A stretch of 43,408 nt of DNA from IMG/VR virus record IMGVR_UViG_3300022413_000018, positions 1-43,408 of that record, one strand, 5' to 3'. Made by a program: the position numbers and the translations under genes. The notes below the pieces were generated by a model. It saw only the letters and a program-made list of their open reading frames with translations, did not search any database and was not told where the DNA came from. Positions 37,457-43,408 of this stretch are shown here, piece after piece (positions within the stretch are counted from its first letter, which is position 1; each line of letters begins with the position of its first letter). The DNA comes from a virus.

Positions 37457-37995
37457 GAGAGTCCCAACCGTTCTGCCATCCGCTCCAGTGCGTTGGCTGC
37501 GAAGCGCAGGCGCCTCTCGTCCAGGAGGCAGCTGATGTACCAGCCCTTCGCGAGCTCTTTGCTGCCGTCGTTGTGGGATGCGACGGGGGCGTACTCCTTG
37601 ACGGAGCATGTGCCCACGATCCCGGCGGAGCTGAGCTTTCTTTTGCGCGACCCCTCGGAGTCCATGAAGTCCTTGTCGTTGCGGCAGAAGGCCTCCATCT
37701 GCCGGCCGCTGAATCCGTTCTCCCTCAGCACCCGCACGGCGCGGTTCATCCGCTCCAGGCCGGGGTAGTAGTCGTACATCTGCCGGGGGGTGGGCCGAGG
37801 CTCCCTCTCGTGGAACAGTTCCCGGAAGAGCGGGCGGTGCGGCTTCGCCTGCGGAACGACCTCCGGCGCCGTCGCGATTGTCTCGTTCTCCTGGGGGAGG
37901 TCCCCGGAGTAGGTGAGGTCCCCGGAGTAGTAGTGCGTCTCGGACCCCACCGTCATTCTCACGAACACGCGGAGTGCGGTTTCCAGTTTAGCCAT
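37453..37995 (-). CDS. hypothetical protein, 180 aa
   Basis: ATG at 37995; the upstream purine run AAGAAAGAAGAAGC may act as binding site. Residues ~22-34 hold a tandem YSGDLT/YSGDLP duplication. The C-terminal 110 residues are an ordered alpha/beta domain (MYDYYPGLERMNRAVRVLRE; GFSGRQMEAFCRNDKDFMDS) ending in helices (LRFAANALERMAERLGLS). No family recognised. It is the largest unknown of the leftward block and might be an enzyme or inhibitor. Confidence 0.65.
   Translation of the reverse strand: MAKLETALRVFVRMTVGSETHYYSGDLTYSGDLPQENETIATAPEVVPQAKPHRPLFRELFHEREPRPTPRQMYDYYPGLERMNRAVRVLRENGFSGRQMEAFCRNDKDFMDSEGSRKRKLSSAGIVGTCSVKEYAPVASHNDGSKELAKGWYISCLLDERRLRFAANALERMAERLGLS
37897..37929. 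repeat. tandem 18-bp duplication in coding sequence
   Basis: The 15-base word GAGGTCCCCGGAGTA occurs at 37897-37911 and 37915-37929. On the coding minus strand it encodes the YSGDL duplication. It is a recent, in-frame duplication. Confidence 0.8.
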
Positions 37996-38031
37996 GCTTC
38001 TTCTTCTTTCTTCGGTTTGCGTTGTGAAGGG

Positions 38032-38064
38032 GGGCGGAGCGCCGTCAGGAGCGACGCCCCGCCC
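38032..38064 (-). other. 10-bp GC-rich stem-loop between leftward genes
   Basis: On the minus strand GGGCGGGGCG (38064-38055) pairs with CGCTCCGCCC (38041-38032) with one G-U pair and a 13-base loop. It is followed by CCC and not by a T-run. It lies in the only real gap of this part of the block and could be an attenuator or mRNA-end element. Confidence 0.5.
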
Positions 38065-38066
38065 TG

Positions 38067-38294
38067 CTACTTCCCGATCGATCCGAACGACGCTTCGGTG
38101 GTGTTCCAGACGCTCCGCAGTGTCTCGCTGGGAATCTGGACCGTGAGCGTGTAGTAGATCGTGTTCGTGCTTGGGTCGATCCAGACTGATCGGATGACCG
38201 CGGTGCGACCCTTGAACGAATCGGGAATGCTTTCGTTTTCAGCGTCGTCGTCGATGATGACGCGCTGACCCAGGAGGTTGGTGTGGAGGAACAT
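38067..38294 (-). CDS. hypothetical beta-rich protein, 75 aa
   Basis: ATG at 38294 overlaps the upstream stop by one base (TGATG). The protein (MFLHTNLLGQRVIIDDD) alternates short strands (GRTAVIRSVWIDPSTNTIYY, TLTVQI), like a small SH3-type barrel. No catalytic residues visible. Function unknown. Confidence 0.6.
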   Translation of the reverse strand: MFLHTNLLGQRVIIDDDAENESIPDSFKGRTAVIRSVWIDPSTNTIYYTLTVQIPSETLRSVWNTTEASFGSIGK

Positions 38295-38569
38295 CAGGAG
38301 AGCTTCACTCCCAGGTAGAGGGCCTTCGCCCGGCAGACCTGGGCCTCGGGTTCGGTGATCCTTTTCACCACGTTGATGGCGGTGGCGCGGTCGACCCACC
38401 CGGCGTCGGCGCCGTCGGCCAGCCCGAGTTCCACGATGGAGACCGTCTCGATGCGCCCGCAGACCCTTCCGATTTCGAAGGCGCGAACGGCCTCGGGGTT
38501 CGGTTCGAGTTCCTGGGGAAACCCATCGGGTCTCGGGTCGTCGTCGTAGGGCACGGGTTCTTCGGTCAT
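38294..38569 (-). CDS. hypothetical protein, 91 aa
   Basis: ATG at 38569 in an ATGA overlap. An acidic, proline-rich N-terminus (MTEEPVPYDDDPRPDGFPQE) precedes a helical domain (PEAVRAFEIGRVCGRIETVS; GWVDRATAINVVKR) and a short C-terminal hydrophobic end. No family recognised. Confidence 0.6.
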   Translation of the reverse strand: MTEEPVPYDDDPRPDGFPQELEPNPEAVRAFEIGRVCGRIETVSIVELGLADGADAGWVDRATAINVVKRITEPEAQVCRAKALYLGVKLS

Positions 38570-38820
38570 ATCGGGCGCTCCTTTCCATCCTTGTCGATCC
38601 AGAACGAGCGAGTGTAGACGACGTACTCCACCCCTTTGTGGATGACCCGGTTGACGGGGTCATCGCTATACGCGGCGCGGTAGCCCGTCACCGCCGTCCA
38701 GCGCATCATGACCCACTGGGCGGATTGGCGCGCCTCGGCTTCGGTCGCGTACCGCAGCGAGTTCCCGTTGAACACGCCAGGGTCGTCGTTGATGGTCGAG
38801 ACCTGAGGGGCCCAGCTCAT
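38566..38820 (-). CDS. hypothetical protein, 84 aa
   Basis: ATG at 38820 in an ATGA overlap. The sequence MSWAPQVSTINDDPGVFNGN is followed by a helix with EAEARQSAQWVMMRWTAVTG and strands (VEYVVYTRSFWIDKDG). The arrangement helix-then-two-strands resembles small phage proteins of unknown function. No metal or membrane signature. Confidence 0.6.
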   Translation of the reverse strand: MSWAPQVSTINDDPGVFNGNSLRYATEAEARQSAQWVMMRWTAVTGYRAAYSDDPVNRVIHKGVEYVVYTRSFWIDKDGKERPI

Positions 38821-39131
38821 AGTACGGGGGGCTTCTCGACGTTCGGGCCGTCGTCGTGGTTGCCCCGAATCAGGATGTCGCCCTGGCTTGTGCGGATCGT
38901 GATCAGGTAGGCCATGTGCTCCGTCGAGCGGGGATCGCTCTCGACGGAGAGTCCGAGGAGTACCGCGGGGTTGAAGAAGTGTTGCTCTTTCACGACATCC
39001 TCTTTCTCCAGCACGGGGGGCATGGGTTCCGGTTCGATACGCGGGGGCAGGTCGCCCTTCGGCTTGTCCGTGGGTGTGATTACGGGGACGTGGAAGGCCA
39101 CGAGGAGGAGGGGGAGGGCTAGGGCTTTCAT
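38817..39131 (-). CDS. secreted/periplasmic small protein, 104 aa
   Basis: ATG at 39131 overlaps the upstream stop. MKALALPLLLVAFHVPVITP is a signal peptide (basic start, hydrophobic core); the mature part starts with a proline/lysine-rich linker and ends with a beta segment (MAYLITIRTSQGDILIRGNH). Probably exported to the periplasm. Role unknown; it may modify the envelope or block other phages. Confidence 0.6.
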   Translation of the reverse strand: MKALALPLLLVAFHVPVITPTDKPKGDLPPRIEPEPMPPVLEKEDVVKEQHFFNPAVLLGLSVESDPRSTEHMAYLITIRTSQGDILIRGNHDDGPNVEKPPVL

Positions 39132-39338
39132 GCCTGGCCCCTCGCCTTGGCGAGGCGATCGAGCGAGGCCGCTACGCCTCCCGCCATCGGGTCGCCTTGT
39201 TCGCAGCACGCGCGGCAGGTGTCGTAGGGCTTCGCGTTCGACCACGAATAACCGTCGTAGGGCTTGCCCGTGTAGGGACACGGGTCGCCCACCTTGAGGC
39301 CATCGTGGCGCTTCATGCCTGCCCCCTCGCATTGGCGA
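39127..39338. repeat. pair of 27-bp direct repeats (25/27) flanking a small gene
   Basis: Copies lie at 39127-39153 and 39312-39338, differing at two positions, 185 bases apart. Each spans the end of one gene (encoding ...ARGQA and stop) plus the overlapping ATGAA start of the next. Recombination between them would remove exactly one gene and keep the coupling intact. Confidence 0.85.
39128..39316 (-). CDS. Cys-containing micro-protein flanked by direct repeats, 62 aa
   Basis: ATG at 39316 overlaps the upstream stop. The protein starts MKRHDGLKVGDPCPYTGKPY and has PCPYTG and TCRACCEQG, enough Cys for one zinc. The C-terminus ends KARGQA. Both ends of the gene lie in 27-bp near-identical repeats, so it forms a cassette that could be gained or lost as a unit. 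Confidence 0.6.
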   Translation of the reverse strand: MKRHDGLKVGDPCPYTGKPYDGYSWSNAKPYDTCRACCEQGDPMAGGVAASLDRLAKARGQA

Positions 39339-39627
39339 TGGCGGCGCGGGCGGCGATGGGCGCATCGTTGATGAGCGCGTAATCTTGGACCGCGATGTGT
39401 CGAAGGCCGGGCATGAGCGCATCTTGAACGCGCAGCATGCCCTCCAGCGCCGCCAGCAGGTCTTTGCTGCTGTGCTCGGCGCCTGCATCCCACCCGCGGC
39501 TGAAGGCCAGGAGTGTGGAGGTGGAGGGTTCCCCGCAGGCCTTGCGTTGAGCGTCTTCGAAGGCTTGCCAGGCGAGGGCTTTAGGGCTGACGACGAAGTA
39601 TTCCGCCCCCGGCGTGTGGGCGCTCAC
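39313..39627 (-). CDS. hypothetical helical protein, 104 aa
   Basis: The GTG at 39627 overlaps the upstream TGA and is seven bases from GAGG. The product starts VSAHTPGAEYFVVSPKALAW and contains a segment AFSRGWDAGAEHSSKDLLAA, then helices to the end (IAARAAIANARGQA). 'FsrGWdAgae' is a motif seen in many small phage proteins of unknown function. No enzymatic signature. Confidence 0.65.
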   Translation of the reverse strand: MSAHTPGAEYFVVSPKALAWQAFEDAQRKACGEPSTSTLLAFSRGWDAGAEHSSKDLLAALEGMLRVQDALMPGLRHIAVQDYALINDAPIAARAAIANARGQA

Positions 39628-39791
39628 CGCGCCACCTCGTCGTAGTCGTCCGCCACGCTGTCGTCGCGGGGGTCGTCGTCGATGTAGTCCGGGCGGGCGC
39701 GCGGAGTGCATAGCTCGCAGTCACCGAAGATATCGAGCGTCACCGTGAAACCGGCGGCGTCGCACTCCTTGCAGATGTTCACGTCTTCCAT
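39624..39791 (-). CDS. zinc-ribbon-like small protein, 55 aa
   Basis: ATG at 39791 behind AAGGAGCACTGCCA, the best binding site of the block, so this is probably the first leftward gene. ICKECDAAGF and CELCTPR give two C-x2-C knuckles (residues ~7-10 and ~26-29), the layout of a small zinc ribbon. The C-terminus is very acidic (DYIDDDPRDDSVADDYDEVA). It could bind nucleic acid or a host protein. As first gene it should be expressed earliest in the leftward unit. Confidence 0.65.
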   Translation of the reverse strand: MEDVNICKECDAAGFTVTLDIFGDCELCTPRARPDYIDDDPRDDSVADDYDEVAR

Positions 39792-39844
39792 TGGCAGTGC
39801 TCCTTCGTCAAAAGGTCAGGTCTCGAACAGGGGTGCAGTCAATC

Positions 39845-39894
39845 ACTTATCGACCCACCACGCCAGGACATAAATGCGAAATTCGCAGATAAGT
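39845..39894. promoter_or_regulatory. nested inverted repeats in the divergent control region
   Basis: ACTTATC (39845-39851) and GATAAGT (39888-39894) are inverted copies 36 bases apart. Next to the inner side of the second lies TGCGAA-A-TTCGCA (39875-39887), a perfect 6-base-arm palindrome. These lie between the first leftward gene and the rightward HTH gene, where promoters and operators for both are expected. No clear -35/-10 pair could be assigned. Confidence 0.55.
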
Positions 39895-39957
39895 CAGCTG
39901 CGCGGCGCAAGTCCGCCACGCGCCCGGGGTTACGCCGCGCGCGCGAAACGCCCCGAT

Positions 39958-39980
39958 TTACATGCGATTTTTCCATGTAA
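39958..39980. promoter_or_regulatory. operator-like inverted repeat upstream of the HTH gene
   Basis: TTACATG (39958-39964) and CATGTAA (39974-39980) are perfect inverted 7-base arms with a 9-base T-rich spacer. One more position matches outside. It ends 20 bases before the ATG of the HTH protein, an ideal place for autoregulation. Confidence 0.65.
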
Positions 39981-40000
39981 GTGCGTTAGGATCCGCAGCC

Positions 40001-40273
40001 ATGAAGGGACGACCGCGCCTCACCCGCAGGAAGCACAACCGTGCGGCCCTTCGGGTTGCGATGACCCTGTCGGGGATCTCTGGCGCCAGGCTGCAGCGCG
40101 AGCTCGAAAAGCGCGGCGTGAGCCTGTCGCAGACGACGGTGTACAACTGGATGCGCGAGGACACCACGAGCGCAGACCCGTCGCCGGCGGTCATGGGTCA
40201 CATTGCGCAGATCCTCGGTCGTCGCCCCGCTTACTTCTACCGCGCGCCGTCGCGCAGGATGGTTGACCGATGA
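40001..40273 (+). CDS. HTH DNA-binding regulator, 90 aa
   Basis: The start is ATG at 40001 (MKGRPRLTRRKHNRAALRVA); a frame from 39962 would put the operator inside the gene. Residues ~24-50 read SGISGARLQRELEKRGVSLSQTTVYNWM, a helix-turn-helix with VSLSQTTVYNW as recognition helix, then a helix around MGHIAQILGR and YFYR, as in small XRE/lambda-repressor-type proteins. It probably binds the inverted repeats just upstream and controls both directions. The stop overlaps the next ATG. Confidence 0.8.
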   Translation: MKGRPRLTRRKHNRAALRVAMTLSGISGARLQRELEKRGVSLSQTTVYNWMREDTTSADPSPAVMGHIAQILGRRPAYFYRAPSRRMVDR

Positions 40274-40542
40274 GCATGTCTACACACGTAGTGGGATTCG
40301 TGGCCCCGGACGACCGCTGGAAGGCCATGGAGGCAATCTACAAGTCTTGCACGGCCGCGGGCATCGACCCCCCTAAGGAGGTCTCTGAATTCTTCGAATG
40401 GGGGGTTCCCGATTCGCTCGGCATGGAGGTCGACGTGATCCAGACGACTCCTTACGTAACCGACAGTCAGGAGGGATTCGAGCTGGACGTGTCGAAGCTC
40501 GACCCTCGGATCACCCACATTCGTTTCGTCAACTCCTGGTAG
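40270..40542 (+). CDS. hypothetical protein, 90 aa
   Basis: ATG at 40270 overlaps the HTH stop. The sequence MSMSTHVVGFVAPDDRWKAM, then helix AIYKSCTAAGIDPPKEVSEF and GMEVDVIQTTPYV, looks like a compact alpha/beta fold. It is a small early protein coupled to the regulator. It may modulate it, but that is context only. Confidence 0.65.
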   Translation: MSMSTHVVGFVAPDDRWKAMEAIYKSCTAAGIDPPKEVSEFFEWGVPDSLGMEVDVIQTTPYVTDSQEGFELDVSKLDPRITHIRFVNSW

Positions 40543-40549
40543 CCTCAAA

Positions 40550-41782
40550 ATGAAAACCCTCATCCTCATTCTCGCGCTCGCGCTTCAGGGCGGTCAAGGC
40601 GGTAACCCGCCCGGTGCCGCACTCCCCCAAGGACAGCACGGAAAGCCGCCGCCGGGAGTCGCCCTGCAAGGTGCCGGTAACGGCGGCATCCCGCCCCGCA
40701 CCATCAAACCCAACGACCTGGCGACTGGCACGCTCCCCGCGCTCACGGGTGAGTACTCGCTGACCGGCGGGATCTCGCGCTGGGCGCGAGTCGCGGTCGC
40801 AGACGATGGGACGCGCGCCTGGGTGTTCACGCGAGCGAACCAGTGCTACGCGCGGCTGCAGAACCCCGACGGGACGTGGAAGACTGGTGACATCTGGCTG
40901 ACGGCCGGCGCGCTCAAGAAGACCGACGAGTGCGAGGTGGAGGTGAGCGGCAACACGTTCTTCTTCACTGGCTCGGAGCGCTACGCCGGCTGGACCATCT
41001 CGATGAACTGCTGGGGTGCGCTGCTCCAGAGCGACGGCAGTGGGTTCATCTACATCTCTCGACTGGCGCCCTCGATCACGACCACGACGTGGTTGCCGCG
41101 GGCTGAGGCCAACCCTGACGGGAGCGGGTTCCGGGTCACGTACACCGAGGAGTGGAGCGAGGAGGCGGGGCTGTCCGACATCTTCTTCGACGGCTCGGTC
41201 AGGGAGCTCCCCAACGCGAACGCGTGGTCGGGCGCTTCTCAGAGCTACTCGATCATCACCTTCGGCCGTGGTCGGGACATCGCGTGCTGGATGGCGGCCG
41301 AGTACGGTCGGGCTTACAGGGGCCGGCTGGGCTCGCTCAAGCCGCAGGTCTTCACGGGTCCGCTCTCGTGGGAGTGCCGCATGGCGTACAAGCCGGGCGA
41401 GATTGCGACGGTGTGGCACCGTGCGGGTCGGATCGAGGGCCGGCGCCTGGAGTCGGACCTGAAGCCGCTGTACCCGATCGACTTCATCGGCTGGGGCAGG
41501 GACGCGGAGATCGGTCTTGACGGGGACGACGTGATCCTGGTGTGGGAGGGGTCCGACAACCGGGTCCAGGCGGTGCGTTGGGACGACGAGGGCGTGGGTC
41601 CGATCGTGCGCCTGAGCGGCGACCTGGGGCCGAAGCCGGGCGGGGAGGAGGGCCGTCGCACGGCCGACGTGTGGGTTCTCCCGAGTGGGTTCATCTTCTC
41701 GTGGCAGGAGACCATTCCGGGCTCTTCGAGCAACAAGCAGCAGGTCAGGATCCTCGAAGCGCCGTTGGGGTTGCTGCCGTGA
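40550..41782 (+). CDS. secreted beta-propeller-like protein, 410 aa
   Basis: ATG at 40550. MKTLILILALALQGGQGGNP is a signal peptide, followed by a Gly/Pro/Gln-rich linker to ~residue 60. The rest has repeated strand patterns with Asp-Gly turns (WARVAVADDGTRAWVFTR, WISMNCWG-like, LLQSDGSGFIYIS, IGLDGDDVILVWEG, VQAVRWDDEGVGP), as in a beta-propeller. An exported phage protein of this size may bind an envelope or surface polymer. The next gene, a lyase-like protein, is coupled to it (GTGA). Confidence 0.65.
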   Translation: MKTLILILALALQGGQGGNPPGAALPQGQHGKPPPGVALQGAGNGGIPPRTIKPNDLATGTLPALTGEYSLTGGISRWARVAVADDGTRAWVFTRANQCYARLQNPDGTWKTGDIWLTAGALKKTDECEVEVSGNTFFFTGSERYAGWTISMNCWGALLQSDGSGFIYISRLAPSITTTTWLPRAEANPDGSGFRVTYTEEWSEEAGLSDIFFDGSVRELPNANAWSGASQSYSIITFGRGRDIACWMAAEYGRAYRGRLGSLKPQVFTGPLSWECRMAYKPGEIATVWHRAGRIEGRRLESDLKPLYPIDFIGWGRDAEIGLDGDDVILVWEGSDNRVQAVRWDDEGVGPIVRLSGDLGPKPGGEEGRRTADVWVLPSGFIFSWQETIPGSSSNKQQVRILEAPLGLLP

Positions 41783-42771
41783 CCATCACCAGTCACTTCG
41801 GCGCCAATACCAAGGGCGGGGAAGGTGAGGAGTTTTCCCGAGTGGTCTACGCTGGAGGGTTCGCGGAGGCCATCGCTGCAAAGGGACCGAGGAGGGTGTA
41901 TGTCGCGGGTCAGATCGACCTGAAGGGGCAGAAGGTCAGCGCGACGAACCCGCACTTGACGGTCGTCGGACTTCCCGGTTCCAGGATCATCAATGGCGGT
42001 CTCTCAATTCGGACCAACGATGTGATCGTGCAGAACCTACGCGTGCATCGAGGCTGCCGGGTCCCGGCCGGCGACGGGATCTCGATCTGGGGTGGGGGCG
42101 CCTACAACGTCCTGGTCCAGTATTGCTCGGTCTTCCACGCGACCGACGAGAACGTGAGCGTGTCGGGTGACGACGACGTCTGGGCCATGCCGTCTAACGT
42201 CACCTTCCGGGACTGCATCATCGCCGAAGGGCTCCGGAATGCGAACCACCAGGACGGTCCGCACTCTCACGGCGCGCTGATCCGTGGGACGATGGTGGCG
42301 ATCGAGCGGTGCCTGTTCGTCAGCAACTACCGGCGCAACCCGGAGTACCGGGACGGTGCCACCGGGTTGATCGCGAACAACGTGATCTTGGGCCCGGGGA
42401 CAGCGGCGATCTACCTGGACGATACGGAGGTTTCCGTGCTGGGGAATCTGCTAGTGCCCGCCGTGTGGACGAGAGTGCCCAGTTTCCTGAGCGGGTCCGG
42501 ATTAGCGTACTCGGAGGGGAACCTTACGGTGACCGACGATTCCCTTGAGCTTGAGCACGGCAGCGCGCACTTGGTGTCCGCTCCCTACCTGCGCGAGGGG
42601 CACCCTCGCATCCGGCCTGCGCTCTCCATGGCCGGCTATGTACTGCGTAACGCGGGCGCCTTTCCAAGGGACTCGCACGACCGTCGTGCGTTGCGCGGAT
42701 TGCGCCGCATCCCCGCCGGCATCATCGATTCACCAGAGGACGTCGAATTCGACTCCGCCACAAAACCGTGA
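41779..42771 (+). CDS. pectate lyase-like (PL1 type) beta-helix protein, 330 aa
   Basis: GTG at 41779 overlaps the previous TGA. The strand order fits PL1 polysaccharide lyases: IRTNDVIVQNLRVHRG, GDGISIWGGGAYNVLVQYCS (~95-115), FHATDENVSVSG with the calcium-binding-type Asp, NVTFRDCIIAEGL, then AIERCLFVSNYRRNPEYRDG, which equals the 'hN.f....R.P..R.G' motif carrying the catalytic Arg. GLIANNVILGPG closes it. It has no signal peptide, so it is either a tail-associated depolymerase or cytoplasmic. The open frame upstream of 41779 lies inside the propeller gene and is rejected. Confidence 0.8.
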   Translation: MTITSHFGANTKGGEGEEFSRVVYAGGFAEAIAAKGPRRVYVAGQIDLKGQKVSATNPHLTVVGLPGSRIINGGLSIRTNDVIVQNLRVHRGCRVPAGDGISIWGGGAYNVLVQYCSVFHATDENVSVSGDDDVWAMPSNVTFRDCIIAEGLRNANHQDGPHSHGALIRGTMVAIERCLFVSNYRRNPEYRDGATGLIANNVILGPGTAAIYLDDTEVSVLGNLLVPAVWTRVPSFLSGSGLAYSEGNLTVTDDSLELEHGSAHLVSAPYLREGHPRIRPALSMAGYVLRNAGAFPRDSHDRRALRGLRRIPAGIIDSPEDVEFDSATKP

Positions 42772-42781
42772 GCCCCCCCAC

Positions 42782-43408
42782 ATGAAGACTTGTCTTAGAT
42801 TCCTTGGCTCGGCGATCGTGTTCGCCTTGGGGCTTGGCGTGATCGCCCTGCTCTTGCCGGAGCGCGAGGAGTCGCCTGCCGCCGAGCCCGTTGCCGCTCA
42901 CGTCGCAGAGGCGGAGGACGCTGTGGCGGCCGTGGGGCTTCAGGACATTTGGGAGCTCGCACCCGTCGAGAGGGCTGTTGTGGACGAACCGGCTGTCCTC
43001 GTCGAAGAGCCCGACCCGCCGCTGCGTTCAGGGAAGGATCTCTGGGAAGAGGAAGAGGTCGTCCGCGAGGTGACAGAGTTCGAGTGGTACGAGCAGACCA
43101 AGTGGGATCCCACTTTTGACACCTTCTTCCCACGCATGAGAGACGTCTTCAGAGCCTTTCGCGAAGTCGAGGTGCCCGAAGGCGACGAGGATTGGATCGC
43201 CGGCAAGGGCAGCCCCGAACTCTCAGAGGCAAACATCGCTCGCACTCTCGTCGAGGGCTGGGAATACGAACGTGTGCAGGAGGCTTGGGCCAAGGCGCAG
43301 GCGCTGCGCGCGGAACGACACTGGCACGTCTCCAAGAAAGGCAAGGACCCTAAGAATTTCCTCGGCCTCTTCTACGAGCAACAGTCCGAGACACTCAAGA
43401 TCTTCCAG
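42782..43408 (+). CDS. membrane-anchored acidic protein, 3' end cut by window edge (209 codons seen)
   Basis: ATG at 42782, ten bases after the lyase-like gene. Residues ~6-26 (RFLGSAIVFALGLGVIALLL) form an uncleaved signal anchor or membrane span. An acidic, Glu/Val/Pro-rich region follows (~27-110), then a more ordered segment (FEWYEQTKWDPTFDTFFPRM; GWEYERVQEAWAKAQALRAE). No stop occurs before the last base, which ends a codon. Joined to 1-87 it would make about 237 residues. Function unknown; topology suggests a periplasmic or membrane role. Confidence 0.75.
   Translation, partial: MKTCLRFLGSAIVFALGLGVIALLLPEREESPAAEPVAAHVAEAEDAVAAVGLQDIWELAPVERAVVDEPAVLVEEPDPPLRSGKDLWEEEEVVREVTEFEWYEQTKWDPTFDTFFPRMRDVFRAFREVEVPEGDEDWIAGKGSPELSEANIARTLVEGWEYERVQEAWAKAQALRAERHWHVSKKGKDPKNFLGLFYEQQSETLKIFQ

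Noticed and set aside
40374-40382. TAAGGAGGT, a full ribosome-binding-type word inside the 90-aa CDS
   Set aside because: The next in-range ATG is about 14 bases away, too far for initiation, and that start has no plausible frame of its own; it encodes part of DPPKEVSE.

Overview
The window reads as a double-stranded DNA tailed phage of podovirus type, infecting a GC-rich host. The evidence is a packed head-and-tail gene order (DUF5681 protein, large terminase, portal, scaffold, coat, connector, nozzle, internal virion proteins), almost no intergenic space, and dozens of start codons that overlap the preceding stop (ATGA, GTGA). There is no integrase, transposase, CRISPR array, rRNA or convincing tRNA. 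Lipoprotein and signal-peptide sequences fit a two-membrane bacterial host, but nothing identifies the host further. The last reading frame (42782 to the end) stops exactly on a codon boundary. The first bases continue in an open frame that closes at 87, so the window may be one complete circularly permuted genome of about 43.4 kb. This is an inference.

Layout. 1-1669: small coupled unknown genes, several Cys-rich. 1666-8584: replication genes, comprising a Snf2-like helicase, small proteins, a Cys-motif protein, an archaeo-eukaryotic-type primase (possible primase-polymerase), and a UvrD/Rep-like helicase. Between the primase and the UvrD helicase lies a lower-GC stretch (6321-6616) with repeated TGCTACA words and a perfect palindrome, a candidate origin or regulatory site. 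8597-11099: a beta-rich protein with C-terminal nonapeptide repeats, two unknown proteins, and a GroES-like co-chaperonin, closed by a strong terminator. 11146-35264: the late operon, with DUF5681 protein, micro-genes, terminase, portal, scaffold, coat, a probable decoration protein between two stem-loops, connector, nozzle, core/ejection proteins, a 2372-residue ejected protein carrying a RadC/JAB metallopeptidase motif, then a probable holin and a lipoprotein. 35245-39791: a leftward accessory block of 13 mostly tiny genes plus a beta-helix protein. 39792-40000: a divergent control region with inverted repeats. 40001-43408: an HTH protein, an unknown protein, a secreted protein, a pectate-lyase-like beta-helix protein, and a membrane-anchored protein cut by the window edge.

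How it may work together (inference). The control region at 39.8-40.0 kb would fire left into accessory genes and right, through the window boundary, into the replication genes up to the 11.1 kb terminator. The late region follows. No family A or B DNA polymerase, RNA polymerase or obvious endolysin is visible, so DNA synthesis either uses the host enzyme or the primase-like protein, and lysis uses unrecognised genes. The items most worth a second look are the giant polyvalent ejected protein, the palindrome cluster with a near-parS site inside its gene, the phage GroES, the phased repeats beside the primase, and a small gene flanked by 27-bp direct repeats.
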